This document shows positions 17,944 to 27,651 of a stretch of DNA of 64,000 nucleotides, piece by piece (position 1 is the stretch's first letter; each line of letters begins with the position of its first letter). A program made the translations under genes and the position numbers. The stretch spans positions 1 through 64,000 of the forward strand of contig JAZUBA010000050.1 in assembly GCA_045638265.1 (NCBI GenBank). Direction: 5' to 3'. Source of the DNA: RGIG4140 sp045638265. GTDB taxonomy: Bacteria; Pseudomonadota; Alphaproteobacteria; CAAHEQ01; UBA3637. The notes beneath the pieces are model-generated. The model made no database searches, was not told the DNA's origin, and saw nothing but the letters and a program-made list of their open reading frames with translations.

Positions 17944-18167
17944 TATCTGTCAGTTTTTTGATTGTTTTGACAAGCTAAAACAGATTGTTTGTTTTGAATA
18001 TTCTTCTTTTCTGCTTCATTTTCCATATCCGGTGAATGACCTAAATAACCAGAAACAGAAGCACTAATTGATTTAGCACAAACAAAATAGTTTAATGATA
18101 ATGTATCTTTATCACACAACAAATTATAAAATAAAACGTTTTTATAATGTTGTAAGTTAAATGCCAT
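17943..18167 (-). pseudogene. Chimeric remnant of an ankyrin-family gene
   Basis: 74 codons. The first 50 match the N-terminal domain of the ankyrin family (ISASVSGYLGHSPDMENEAEK, compare ISASVPDYLGHAPDLKSESEK read in parts). The last 22 (KKNIQNKQSVLACQNNQKTD) match the middle of the neighbouring 454-residue protein. At DNA level 17950-18014 and 18553-18617 are the same 65 bp with one difference. The ankyrin repeats are absent, so this appears to be the product of recombination between paralogues. It has a good ribosome-binding site (GGGAGGAAG) and may still be translated, which would keep the next gene coupled. Confidence 0.75.
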
Positions 18168-18617
18168 CTAGTTTCTTCCTCCCGAAAATACAGTTTTCAA
18201 TAAATCCACTAATTTATTATCTGTTTTTTTGGATGCATTTTCTTGTTTTTGTTGTAATTCCTTTTGTTTTTTTACTTTCTTAATTAAAAGACGCAGTTTT
18301 TTTCTGGCGAAAGGTTTGTCTTTAAATTTTTCATCAATCATTTTATATGTTTGCTTATCTACATTTGCACCTGTTTCAATCAACAGTTTTGTCATCGGAT
18401 AATTTTGAGCTTCAATAGCTAAATCAAGAGAAGTCTTTTCATATCTATTAGCAATATTCACATCAGCACCGGCTTGAATTAATGCTTTTGCAGACTTGTA
18501 ATGACCATCTCGCATCATTGCAAGTAATGGTGTATCTCCATCATTATATACATCAGTTTTTTGATTGTTTTGACAAGCTAAAACAGATTGTTTGTTTTGA
18601 ACATTCTTCTTTTCTGC
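17950..18617. repeat. 65-bp direct repeat pair inside two ankyrin-family genes
   Basis: Copies at 17950-18014 and 18553-18617 differ at one base (GAATA versus GAACA). They encode the shared NKQSVLACQNNQKTD segment in both the chimeric remnant and the 454-residue protein. The repeat is the likely crossover or duplication junction. Confidence 0.85.
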
Positions 18618-19532
18618 CTGTGCAAACCATTCTTTAATTTTATCGTAATTAACTCCTAATATTGACTTATGTTCTTCTAATTCTTCTACAAATAAATCCG
18701 TACGTTTGGCACCTGATTTGATTAATAATTCTACAACAGGAATGTTATTTGCCCAAAGAGCATAAATCAAAGGTGTACCTTCTCCGCTTGCATTCACATC
18801 GGCACCAGAATCAATTAGCTTTTTAACAGTTGAAACATTAACATCTTTTCTACATAAAGATGTTAACGGTGTACAACTACTTACCTGCTTGTTGACATCA
18901 GCTCCTGCCTTGATTAACAAATCAATGATATCCGGATTTTTTGTCCACATTAACGGAACCATATCACACAAACCTATTTTGTTTACATCTGCTCCCGCCT
19001 CAATCAATAATTTAACACCCTCAACACTTTCAGCAATACATCCGTAAATTAATTCATTTTCTTTATTCACATCAGCACCGGCATTGATTAATTCCCGAAT
19101 ATATTGTGCATCATTCGGTTGACACATTAAAGCCCATTCCAATGGTGTATACGGAAAACCATCTCCCCTTTGATTTGGGTTGTGTTTTGCATCAAGTAGT
19201 GTTTTAAATTGTTCATAATCAGCGTCTTTTATGGCATTTATCAATGGTGTTAAACGATACCCCGCATATTCCTGAACTAAATCAGGAGCAATTTTTTTTA
19301 CCATCAAATCTTGTAATAATTGACGTGTAATTGCGTGAATATCCGTTTTCTCAGCAACTGATAAACCAGGATTGTTCTTCACATATGATACCATAGAAGA
19401 ATTAATGGCTTTTGCATATTCTATAGAAGACAAAGACCTTTCTTTTTTTTGCGTTTCATCCGAATAAACCTGCTTTAAACATTCGTTAAAAACATCAACT
19501 TTATTCATCCAAGACTCTACAATAATCTCCAT
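18168..19532 (-). CDS. Ankyrin-repeat protein (454 aa)
   Basis: Residues 1-85 are a helical N-terminal region ending in a segment related to the YARRLMND..L.KI motif of its paralogues. About ten ankyrin repeats run from residue 95 to 410, many with the LI.AGADVN consensus. The block NVQNKQSVLACQNNQKTD (about 310-327) interrupts the repeat array and is shared with the downstream chimeric gene. The C-terminus is Lys/Gln-rich and ends FSGGRN, a tail shared by three paralogues. The start ATG follows the upstream stop directly (TAAATG). Cytoplasmic or secreted without a cleavable signal; partner unknown. Confidence 0.88.
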   Translation of the reverse strand: MEIIVESWMNKVDVFNECLKQVYSDETQKKERSLSSIEYAKAINSSMVSYVKNNPGLSVAEKTDIHAITRQLLQDLMVKKIAPDLVQEYAGYRLTPLINAIKDADYEQFKTLLDAKHNPNQRGDGFPYTPLEWALMCQPNDAQYIRELINAGADVNKENELIYGCIAESVEGVKLLIEAGADVNKIGLCDMVPLMWTKNPDIIDLLIKAGADVNKQVSSCTPLTSLCRKDVNVSTVKKLIDSGADVNASGEGTPLIYALWANNIPVVELLIKSGAKRTDLFVEELEEHKSILGVNYDKIKEWFAQAEKKNVQNKQSVLACQNNQKTDVYNDGDTPLLAMMRDGHYKSAKALIQAGADVNIANRYEKTSLDLAIEAQNYPMTKLLIETGANVDKQTYKMIDEKFKDKPFARKKLRLLIKKVKKQKELQQKQENASKKTDNKLVDLLKTVFSGGRN

Positions 19533-20543
19533 TTACCTTCTCCCGCCGGAAAATAAATTTTTTATAACCTCGGTTAAAGTGATGTCTTTTTTCTGTTGTT
19601 CTTGAGCTTCTTTTTGTTGCTCTGTCTTTTTAATTAAAAGCCGAAGTTTTTTTCTTGAAAAGGGTTTATCTTCAAAATTCTTATCAATCATTTTTTTTAT
19701 TTGTTTATCAATATCTGCTCCTAATTCAATTAACAATTTTGTCATAGGGTAATTTTTGCCTTCAACGGCATAATAAAGCACACTCAAATCATCAAAATTA
19801 CGGGCATTGACATTTGCTCCTGCCTGAATTAAAGCTTTTGCTGAATTATAACAACCATCTCGCATCATAGCTGTTAATACGGTATCCCCATGATTATAAC
19901 CATCGTCCAGATGCGTTTCTAAACTTATGTTACCGACTTTTTTTAATGTTTCAATCATTTCTAAATTCAAATAGTCTTTTGAATAAAATAAAAAACAACT
20001 ATCATTACCATCAGAAATACAAGCACCCGCTTCAATTAAAGATTTTACATAAAGATATGGCTGTTTACTGATAATCATAGCCAATGTTAACGGACAATAT
20101 GTATGTGTAGAGAAAGAACCATCATTAAAACGATGTACTTTTCTTGTTTCATTGACATCTACACCATTTTTAATCAGTCGTTTAAATTCACGATAGTTAC
20201 CAGCCATTATCGATTCCATTAATGGTGTCGGATCAACAATTCTCAATATATTCGTATCTCTTGTTTCCGTATATCCTTTTGTTATTCCAGATTGTTTTTC
20301 CAATTGAGTTATGAGCTGATTATAATCTATTTTACCCCGTAAAACATCATTCATTAACCGGCGGGCGTACTGATATATTTCTTTTTCTGACTCACTTTTC
20401 AAATCGGGCGCATGTCCTAAATAATCGGGAACAGAAGCACTAATGAGTTGTGCTAAAGATAAAGGCGTTTCCGTTCCTCTTTCTTTATTCTTGCACAAAA
20501 AATCATACAAACTGAGTTGATATTCTTTTATATTTACTTCCAT
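19533..20543 (-). CDS. Ankyrin-repeat protein (336 aa)
   Basis: A paralogue of its neighbours. Residues 1-85 form the family N-terminal domain (NIKEYQLSLYDFLCK, ISASVPDYLGHAPDL, YARRLMNDVLRGKIDY). Ankyrin repeats occupy about 105-290, one degenerate. A Lys/Gln/Glu-rich tail ends in LFSGGRR. The C-terminal block KMIDKNFEDKPFSRKKLRLLIKK is nearly identical in the 454-residue neighbour when compared in parts. The start is the ATG at 20543, equivalent to those of the other copies. No known function; the family N-terminal domain is one I cannot name. Confidence 0.88.
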   Translation of the reverse strand: MEVNIKEYQLSLYDFLCKNKERGTETPLSLAQLISASVPDYLGHAPDLKSESEKEIYQYARRLMNDVLRGKIDYNQLITQLEKQSGITKGYTETRDTNILRIVDPTPLMESIMAGNYREFKRLIKNGVDVNETRKVHRFNDGSFSTHTYCPLTLAMIISKQPYLYVKSLIEAGACISDGNDSCFLFYSKDYLNLEMIETLKKVGNISLETHLDDGYNHGDTVLTAMMRDGCYNSAKALIQAGANVNARNFDDLSVLYYAVEGKNYPMTKLLIELGADIDKQIKKMIDKNFEDKPFSRKKLRLLIKKTEQQKEAQEQQKKDITLTEVIKNLFSGGRR

Positions 20544-20624
20544 TTAAAACCTCCAAACCGTATCAATTTTTAAACAAAATTATATTCAACAAAAACTTAT
20601 TTATCAAATTTGAATTAATGTTTT

Positions 20625-21593
20625 TCAACTTCTTCCACCGGAAAATAAATTTTTGAAAAAACTGATGAATTTGTTATTTATGTCTTCCTGTGGTTCCTTT
20701 ATTTTTTTTACTTTTTTCATTAAAGCAATCCATTTTTGTCGGGATTCTTTATTTTCTTTGGAACGTAGAAATCCAAGTTTCCGATGTGTTACATTCAAAC
20801 TGGGTATGTATTTATCTACATCAGCACCGGCATCAATCAACAGTTCCATCATTGGATAATTCTGATGACTAATCGCCCAATACAATGCCGTATGTCCATA
20901 ATTATTAGATATATTCACATCAGCACCGGCTTGAATTAATGCTTTTGCCGACTGAAAATGTCCCCACTGCATCAAATGTATTAAAGCCGTACCGCTACCT
21001 ATTACCTTATCTTCTGCATTAATATTGACACCGGCATTTTTCAACAACTCAACAACTGGCACATTCAAATTATCCTTGGCTGACACAAGCAATTCATAAG
21101 ATTGCTGAATATTTGCTCCGGCATTTAACAATGCCTCAACATAAACAGTTGGATTTCTACGGGATTGTAATGCAACATTCAGCGGATAAAGTGTTCCGTC
21201 ACCATTTGGTTCGTTAACATCGGCTCCTTGCTCAATCAATCGTTTAAACTCATAATAATGACCATCTATAATGGCTTCCATTAACGGTGTCGGATGAGTA
21301 ATGTCCGGTTTTTCTTTTTCCACTGGGTCATTTATACCAACCTCTGATTGTATTTGTGTTGACAACTGTTGATAAGTTATTTTTTCCGTTAAAATTTCGT
21401 TCATTAATTGGCGAGCATACAGATAAATTTCTTTTTCAGACTCGTTATTCAAATCGGCCTGTCGACCTAAATACATAGGAACGGAAGCACTAATGGTTTT
21501 GGCAAAAGTAAGACGTGTAGCTATTCTGTTTGCTTCATCATCCAACAATGTATCATACAAAAACTGTTTATAATTTTTCAAATTAATTTCCAT
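20625..21593 (-). CDS. Ankyrin-repeat protein (322 aa), first of the tandem array
   Basis: Start set at 21593 because GGAG lies seven bases upstream and the resulting MEINLKNYKQFLYD aligns with paralogue N-termini. The family N-terminal domain (ISASVPMYLGRQADL, YARQLMNEILTEKITY) is followed by ankyrin repeats at about 95-265 and a basic tail ending LFSGGRS. It is separated from the next copy by 81 bp while the following genes overlap or abut, so the array may contain an internal promoter. Function unknown. Confidence 0.88.
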   Translation of the reverse strand: MEINLKNYKQFLYDTLLDDEANRIATRLTFAKTISASVPMYLGRQADLNNESEKEIYLYARQLMNEILTEKITYQQLSTQIQSEVGINDPVEKEKPDITHPTPLMEAIIDGHYYEFKRLIEQGADVNEPNGDGTLYPLNVALQSRRNPTVYVEALLNAGANIQQSYELLVSAKDNLNVPVVELLKNAGVNINAEDKVIGSGTALIHLMQWGHFQSAKALIQAGADVNISNNYGHTALYWAISHQNYPMMELLIDAGADVDKYIPSLNVTHRKLGFLRSKENKESRQKWIALMKKVKKIKEPQEDINNKFISFFKNLFSGGRS

Positions 21594-21675
21594 TAGAAAC
21601 TCCATCAGAATTTATATCGCTATCATACTATCATACCAAACACACAATTATTTGTCAATATTTTAAAGTTAAAAT

Positions 21676-22998
21676 TTATCTCTTGAAAAACCTGTTTCCC
21701 CACCACAACCAACAAACATATCCAAACAAAATTAATCTTGATACCGGCATTGCCATCCATACTCCATCCAAACCAAACCACAACGGCAGAACAAACAAAC
21801 ACAAAGGTAAAGCAAAAAATACATCTCCGTAAATCAAAATAGAAGCTTCTTTGATTTTTCCCGTGGATTGATAATAAAAACAAGCAACCCGAATAACACC
21901 TAAAAGTAAAAAAGCACTTGAACTGATAACCAATCCATGAGCAGCCATTTTTGAAACTTCACCCTGCAAATTAAACCAAGACGGAAAAATATTTCGTCCA
22001 ACTATGGAAATCAACATCAAGACAATACCGGATACAAAAGCAAAAATATATCCCATTCTACCGATAAGACGCTGACGAATATATTTTTTTGCTCCATATA
22101 AAAAAGCAACTAATGGTTGAACGCCCATTGCCAACCCTGACATAAACAAAGAACCTAATGATTCAATAGCTCCAATAAATGTATAAACTGCCAATCCGTT
22201 AATATGGCCATATTTCATAGATTGATAATTATGCAAAAATAACATACTGATAATTGACAATTCATTTCCTAAAGAGGGTATACCACTTATAATAATTGAT
22301 TTTATATGTGTTAAACTCAGTTTAAACATATCCAAACCATATCTCAGCTGAGTATATTTTGATGCGAAATAAAGTAAATAAATAACACAACTGATTATTT
22401 GTGATACCAATGTTGCCCACGCCGCACCGACAAGCCCCATATTCAAAGGAAAAATAAAAACATAATCCAAAATAATATTCAAAATAAGACTAATAGATAT
22501 AATAACCATAGCCAACGTCGGGCGTCCGTCATTTCTAACAACAGAACAAAGACCGGTTGTAAACATACAGGCAATATTACCTAAAATTAAAATACGAGCA
22601 TATGGGATAGAAATAGGCAATAATTCTTTTTCTGCACCAAAAAGAAGTAAAATATCTGACAACCAATACAAACAGGGAATCATCAATCCTATACTTACAA
22701 TTATTTGAAGCACCATCATATTCCCAAAAAATGAACGGGCTAATTTAATATGACCACCTCCCCTTGATTGTGATATTAAAATAGCGCAACCGGTTCCCAA
22801 TGCATCTCCTAATGCTCCGAATATCATCACCAACGGCCAAGTGACAGCAATACCGGCTAATCCTTCTTTTCCGCCATATTGACCGATAAATACAGAATCA
22901 ACAATACTGTACGAACCAACAATTAACATTCCGATAATAGACGGAATGATATATTGCATAAATATTTTGAAATTTTTACTTTTTCTTATTATTTTCAT
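21676..22998 (-). CDS. MATE family efflux transporter
   Basis: 440 residues with about twelve predicted transmembrane helices. The segment SIVDSVFIGQYGGKEGLAGIAVTWP and the later internal duplicate of the fold (SLGNELSIISMLFLHNY) fit the MATE superfamily, which exports cationic drugs or other small molecules in exchange for Na+ or H+. Short N-terminus, ending in a basic WWGNRFFKR. No regulator is adjacent. Substrate cannot be predicted. It stands alone between the ankyrin array and unknown genes. Confidence 0.9.
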   Translation of the reverse strand: MKIIRKSKNFKIFMQYIIPSIIGMLIVGSYSIVDSVFIGQYGGKEGLAGIAVTWPLVMIFGALGDALGTGCAILISQSRGGGHIKLARSFFGNMMVLQIIVSIGLMIPCLYWLSDILLLFGAEKELLPISIPYARILILGNIACMFTTGLCSVVRNDGRPTLAMVIISISLILNIILDYVFIFPLNMGLVGAAWATLVSQIISCVIYLLYFASKYTQLRYGLDMFKLSLTHIKSIIISGIPSLGNELSIISMLFLHNYQSMKYGHINGLAVYTFIGAIESLGSLFMSGLAMGVQPLVAFLYGAKKYIRQRLIGRMGYIFAFVSGIVLMLISIVGRNIFPSWFNLQGEVSKMAAHGLVISSSAFLLLGVIRVACFYYQSTGKIKEASILIYGDVFFALPLCLFVLPLWFGLDGVWMAMPVSRLILFGYVCWLWWGNRFFKR

Positions 22999-23134
22999 AA
23001 AAAAACACCATATATAATGAAAGAATTATATAAGAACAAATAATATATTTTATCAGGTGTTCAATTTAGAGTAGCAAGTTATCACACTTAATCAGGAATG
23101 TCAATATCAAACAGAAACAGGAAAATAAAATTGA

Positions 23135-23572
23135 CTAGGCATAACGTCTGACACGTTCTTCCTGAACAGGTAATTTAAACGGTGCCGAAGCTACTTTATA
23201 TGGAGAAGCAATCCGTTCATCTTTCAATCTGTGAGCAAAAATAAATCTGTCAACTACGGCATCATATTCAACAAGTACTTTTAAGGTAACCATGCCCCGA
23301 ATGCGTTCATCTGTTTGTAATATGCGCAATAATTCTCTTTTTTCATTAAATTGAAGTGTTTGAGAAATTGCAAAAGATGTACGGGCATCTTTACCTTTTA
23401 ATTCAGGACGAATTTTATCATACATGATACGTTCTGCTTGTTCCTTGGGCGTTCTTCTTTTCATACTTGGAGAGACCCACATCAAATCAAGCATATAATC
23501 ATAAACTGCCTGTGATTTTAATAATTCATCTACCCGTTTCATTTTATTCATTAAATCTTGATGGTTTGTCAT
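23135..23572 (-). CDS. Hypothetical protein, basic and helical
   Basis: 145 residues, rich in Arg, Lys and Glu, predicted mostly helical, with no signal peptide, membrane segment or Cys motif. I recognise no family. The first half contains AVYDYMLDLMWVSPSMKRRTPKEQ, the second a segment LKVLVEYDAVVDRFIFAHRLKDER (in parts). The start follows AGGAAAAAT. The 266 bp upstream are AT-rich with only a weak hairpin near 23611-23626. Confidence 0.55.
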   Translation of the reverse strand: MTNHQDLMNKMKRVDELLKSQAVYDYMLDLMWVSPSMKRRTPKEQAERIMYDKIRPELKGKDARTSFAISQTLQFNEKRELLRILQTDERIRGMVTLKVLVEYDAVVDRFIFAHRLKDERIASPYKVASAPFKLPVQEERVRRYA

Positions 23573-23838
23573 TGTTTATTTTTCCTGTTTCTGAAATAAA
23601 AAAAATACCCTTTTCACTTGAAAAGAGCTGTTTTTGTTGATTTAAATTTTAACTGATTGATTTATGATAACAAAAATAGCTCCTTTTGCTTATTAAAGTA
23701 AAAAGAGTAAAAATAAAAACCAAAAAAGTTTACGTTCTTTGTCATCATAGATAAAATGTTAAATTTTTTTTCAGCAAAAGTCAATACATTTTTTTATTTT
23801 TTTGAAATTTTTTATAACCGTTTAAAACAAAAGAGATT

Positions 23839-24369
23839 TTAATCTTTATTTATCTTCTTGATATATTTCGGCAAAATAATCCCGCCTTTAATAATTAACA
23901 GATAATATCGTACAAATGCAAACCGATAACCCAATTCATCATTACAAACAGTCCAATCAATAGGTGTCATATCAATCTCATTTATAGTATTTAAATGTAT
24001 CAGAATTTCATCTAAACAATTGTCTTGCGTTACATTCGGGATATCTAAAACAGATGGAGAAACATAAATATCTTCCAATAAACCATCTTGTAATAATAAC
24101 TTTACATCAATGGCATATAAATCGGCATTTTCCGTAAATGTTTTTAAAGATAAACTCTTATCCGTCCATTGTATCGGCTCACTGAAACACCGTACACCCC
24201 TACTCCGTCCGCTAAAACAATTTTCCATCCAATTCACAATACCTTGATGAGTTGTTTCCCCGGAACGCTTGTGATAATAAGATAAATCTGCGTTTGAATT
24301 GAATGCAAAAGACAATATGCCGACGTCTTCAACATGATTGCCTTTTGCGATATAGTGATATAAATACAT
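23839..24369 (-). CDS. Hypothetical protein
   Basis: 176 residues, no signal peptide, no clear membrane helix. Features include an early His/Tyr-rich stretch (MYLYHYIAKGNH), an Arg/Cys patch (GRSRGVRCFSEP) and a hydrophobic C-terminal strand (FVRYYLLIIKGGIILP). I do not recognise the family. It begins nine bases after the stop of the upstream 303-residue gene and is likely its operon partner, which suggests a paired role such as effector and chaperone or toxin and immunity; this is only inference from adjacency. Confidence 0.55.
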   Translation of the reverse strand: MYLYHYIAKGNHVEDVGILSFAFNSNADLSYYHKRSGETTHQGIVNWMENCFSGRSRGVRCFSEPIQWTDKSLSLKTFTENADLYAIDVKLLLQDGLLEDIYVSPSVLDIPNVTQDNCLDEILIHLNTINEIDMTPIDWTVCNDELGYRFAFVRYYLLIIKGGIILPKYIKKINKD

Positions 24370-24378
24370 CTTGTCTTT

Positions 24379-25290
24379 TTAATAACTTTTACCGTCTTTT
24401 ATCGGTAAAATTTTAACTGTCGGTTTAGGTGTTTTTTCGGCTTCTGCCGGTGTATTTTGAACAGTTTTTGTTTGATTGGGAATATAAGGTTTTGTCATCA
24501 TTTTACGTAAAGAATTAATGATATACAAAAAGTCAATATTTCCTGTTTCAGCCGATTTTTCTTTACCGCTTTCTTCAATGCGTGTTAAAAGTTTTTTGTA
24601 TTCTTCTTCATTTAACACATAACCGGCTTTTTTGTCCATACAAGACTTATCGCACCATTTACACAATTCTTTCGGCGTTGATACTTCGCCAAAATCAATG
24701 TTAGCACCGGCTTTTTTTAACGGACGGATAACATGGTCAATACAATTGTCAATCCAAAAATCATAATCGTTTGTTTTGGAGGCTTCAACTTTCATAGCAG
24801 ACAATAATTTATCTTTATCCAATCCTAACCGTGACGGATATAATACAAAATAAGAACCCTTTGTATCAACCGGTGCTTCCATTTTACCGTCTTTCGGACC
24901 GTTTTGCCCTGCTCCGTTACTATCAACAGCAACATCACCATAAGCCATCGCACCGTGGAAATGACGACCTTTTCCGCCAATTGATTCAATTTTAACAATT
25001 ATAGGCATTTCATCAAGCGGACAATCGGTTGCTTTTGCCTCCGGTGTTTGAATATTATAAGTAGAAAAAGCCCCCAATGTTTGACAACACCGCTTAACAA
25101 AACCGGCAATACTTTTACAATCATCCATAACGGCATTACGTGTTTTTTTCATAAAATTTTTAACACAATATTTAACCGCGCCCCAAACTGCTTTACGACT
25201 GGGAACAACATTCCAAATACGTTTTACCCATCGTTGAAGTGGTTTTTCCTGTTCTGTATTATCACCGTATGTCATTACTTGTTCTGTCAT
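24379..25290 (-). CDS. Hypothetical protein, possible cysteine-peptidase-like
   Basis: 303 residues with GGAG upstream of the start. The N-terminal 90 residues are basic and helical. The central part has RHFHGAMAYGD and later WIDNCIDHVIRPLKKAG, a His and Cys arrangement that loosely resembles NlpC/P60-type or DUF4105-type folds; I cannot confirm it. Near residue 205 a second Cys cluster CKWCDKSC appears. The C-terminus is Pro/Lys-rich. No signal peptide. It precedes the 176-residue hypothetical gene in the same direction. Confidence 0.55.
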   Translation of the reverse strand: MTEQVMTYGDNTEQEKPLQRWVKRIWNVVPSRKAVWGAVKYCVKNFMKKTRNAVMDDCKSIAGFVKRCCQTLGAFSTYNIQTPEAKATDCPLDEMPIIVKIESIGGKGRHFHGAMAYGDVAVDSNGAGQNGPKDGKMEAPVDTKGSYFVLYPSRLGLDKDKLLSAMKVEASKTNDYDFWIDNCIDHVIRPLKKAGANIDFGEVSTPKELCKWCDKSCMDKKAGYVLNEEEYKKLLTRIEESGKEKSAETGNIDFLYIINSLRKMMTKPYIPNQTKTVQNTPAEAEKTPKPTVKILPIKDGKSY

Positions 25291-25474
25291 GTCGTTACTC
25301 CTTTTTTGGACTTACTGTGTTTATGAATATTATTATATGCAAAACTCCACAAAAAATCAACAAAAAAATATATTAAAATAGATTTTTTATTTGTTTTACT
25401 AAAAAAAGAGTAAAACTATTGATTTTATCAAATTTTTATCATACGATATCTCAACAAAGTTAAGGATAGACAAA

Positions 25475-25745
25475 ATGGCACTATTAACACCGAGCATACA
25501 AACAAAAAACACTCAACGGTATTTCAGCATAGATGTTTTAAAATTTATATTTTGCATTTTGATTATTTTATATCATACAAAAGGTGCTTTTTCACATCTT
25601 TTAACTCACTTTAACCATGTATTTTCTCTTTATTTTTCCCGTTGTTTTCGGTACAATTATCACTTATCTGCCATCAATAATAAAGTATTTTATTATCAAA
25701 ATAACATCATTCATAAAAACAAATGATAAACAGAATTTATTTTAA
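25475..25745 (+). pseudogene. Acyltransferase family 3 fragment
   Basis: The first 50 codons (RYFSIDVLKFIFCILIILYHTKG, in parts) match the N-terminus of membrane acyltransferase family 3, including the motif-bearing His in LYHTKG. The frame then shifts near 25640: another frame continues as FGTIITYLPSIIKYFIIK to a stop at 25743-25745, resembling the C-terminal helix of the same family. Normal members have about 330 residues and ten helices, so the middle is deleted. It overlaps the end of the convergent 604-residue gene. An AAGGATAG ribosome-binding site remains. Confidence 0.7.
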
Positions 25746-27548
25746 CCGATTGTCCTGACGCTTCAATTGTTCTAAACGAACAACAATATCTTGAATAATT
25801 TTGGTGTTTGCTTTATTGTTCATATCGGCAACAAACATTTTCGGGCGTTTGGTTTGTTTGTCAATAACGGCATCGGTACACAGACCCATATTTTTAAAAG
25901 CCTGATACGCTTTTAGCGGATGACTGCCATCTTTTAACGAAATTTCCATCTGTTTGGTCGTTTCATTAAATTTGACATTCCAAAGCTTCACAAATGCATC
26001 AATTTTAAGCGTATTTTGTACTGATAATTCTATTCCCTTACCAGAATTTGAATGATGATTTTCTTTTTGAGTTACCAAATCCATTCGTTTTTTTTGTTCT
26101 GCCAAACGCATAACAATTTTATAATTTGTAGGATTATTCGGCGCTTTAAACCCAATAATTTCTCTTGTTGAGGCATCTCGTACACATTCAACACTTAACC
26201 CGATTGAATTTAAGCGTTTTGCTTCTTGTAAATAGTTTTTCTTTTTAGGCAAAAAAAGCAAAACATCGGCTTTTTTATCATGATAGAAATCAAACATCTG
26301 AACAACATCTTCATATTGTGCCGGATAAATATTGCGTTGCGGTGTTTTATTTATTTCTTGGGATTGTGATTGATTTTGTGATGAATATTGTTGATGCGCC
26401 AAAATAGTTTTAAAAATACTCTTATTCTGAGCTGAAAAATCCCGAAAATGAATACAGGCAACTTCTCCTTTTTCGTTCTTTTCCACCACAGGATAAATCA
26501 GACCCAATTTTTGAATGAGATTCATATCGGTTACTGACATTGTTTTGTTGTGAGAAGAAACAACCCATTGTTTTGTAGATGTGTCATACGCTACATTCAG
26601 TTGTTTTGTGGCTTCGTTTAAAGTTTGGGACCATTCTTGTCCATAACGAGGGAAATACTTATTAACAGCACTTGTTAGGTGTTCAAAAACAGTCATCTTT
26701 CCTAAACTGACTTTAAAATCACCATTTGTCATTGAAATAGAACGCAAAGCAACTTCAAAAGGCGAATTTAAATGAACAACATGTCGTTCTAAATCATCTT
26801 TTGCATATTCACGATCAATAAAAATACCGTCAGCTAATTTTACCCCATCCAAATCATTTGTCCGCTCCGGTAAACTTTTTCTGATATAGGGCGATAATTT
26901 TTGAACAAGCTCCTTTTTGTCATTTTCTGAAAAATACGCCATTGAATAAATATTAACCGTATCCATTCTGCTAAAAAATTTTGCCGGTTCAGGCGTTTTG
27001 TAATAGCATTTATGTCTCAAACAAAAATCATCTAATATATCAATTACTTCCGGACTTGGTTTTGCATTTAAAACAATACGTTCCACCGCTTTATCACCGG
27101 AACTCCACCCCATTTGACGACGATTCAAAGGCATCCGATAAATCCAACCGTCTTTTTCTAAATTTTCCAGCAAAGAAACATCTTTTAATCTGTCATCTAA
27201 TTTTGAATAATCATTGTCTATTGGATTAATATAACTAGCTTGACGCCTGTAATCATAAATTGCATTGGCAACATCAGCGTATGTTATTGTTTTATTCTGT
27301 CTTGGTTGAGGAGTAAATCCTTTATCACAAGGAAATTCCGGATCATTCAGATTATATAAAGTTTGTTGTAATTCTTCGTATAAAGTTTTTCGGGTTGAAG
27401 GTTTATAACCGGGATTATTGATATTTGCCATACGAGCCGGCACATAAAAGGTTAAATAAACTTTTTTAAGATAATCTTCAAGGCTCATACCGGCACGATA
27501 TGCTTCCCGCAATTTTTTTTCAACGAAATTTTCACTTGTTTGAGACAT
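25737..27548 (-). CDS. Large hypothetical protein with C-terminal triplicated module
   Basis: 603 residues from the ATG at 27548, chosen because GGAG lies eight bases ahead; an in-frame TTG upstream is less likely. The N-terminal 300 residues form one region (RMPLNRRQMGWSSGDKAVER and ADGIFIDREYAKDDLERHV are distinctive) that I cannot assign. The last 280 residues contain three related modules, each with a W..LNE.TKQ-type strand, an N..KLGL or A..NMGL helix and a residue-poor loop, at about 320-400, 415-490 and 525-600. No signal peptide. Size, repeats and context suggest an effector or large adaptor, which is inference. Confidence 0.65.
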   Translation of the reverse strand: MSQTSENFVEKKLREAYRAGMSLEDYLKKVYLTFYVPARMANINNPGYKPSTRKTLYEELQQTLYNLNDPEFPCDKGFTPQPRQNKTITYADVANAIYDYRRQASYINPIDNDYSKLDDRLKDVSLLENLEKDGWIYRMPLNRRQMGWSSGDKAVERIVLNAKPSPEVIDILDDFCLRHKCYYKTPEPAKFFSRMDTVNIYSMAYFSENDKKELVQKLSPYIRKSLPERTNDLDGVKLADGIFIDREYAKDDLERHVVHLNSPFEVALRSISMTNGDFKVSLGKMTVFEHLTSAVNKYFPRYGQEWSQTLNEATKQLNVAYDTSTKQWVVSSHNKTMSVTDMNLIQKLGLIYPVVEKNEKGEVACIHFRDFSAQNKSIFKTILAHQQYSSQNQSQSQEINKTPQRNIYPAQYEDVVQMFDFYHDKKADVLLFLPKKKNYLQEAKRLNSIGLSVECVRDASTREIIGFKAPNNPTNYKIVMRLAEQKKRMDLVTQKENHHSNSGKGIELSVQNTLKIDAFVKLWNVKFNETTKQMEISLKDGSHPLKAYQAFKNMGLCTDAVIDKQTKRPKMFVADMNNKANTKIIQDIVVRLEQLKRQDNRLK

Positions 27549-27651
27549 ATTATGTTTCTCCAATTACTTGACATATACACAATAATATACTAAAAATCTA
27601 AATTATTCAAGTTTTTTTTATAATACAATCATACTATTCATCTCAAAAATA

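Noticed and set aside
23611..23626. CTTTTCA-CT-TGAAAAG hairpin
   Set aside because: Short AT-rich stem without a following T-run; too weak to annotate.
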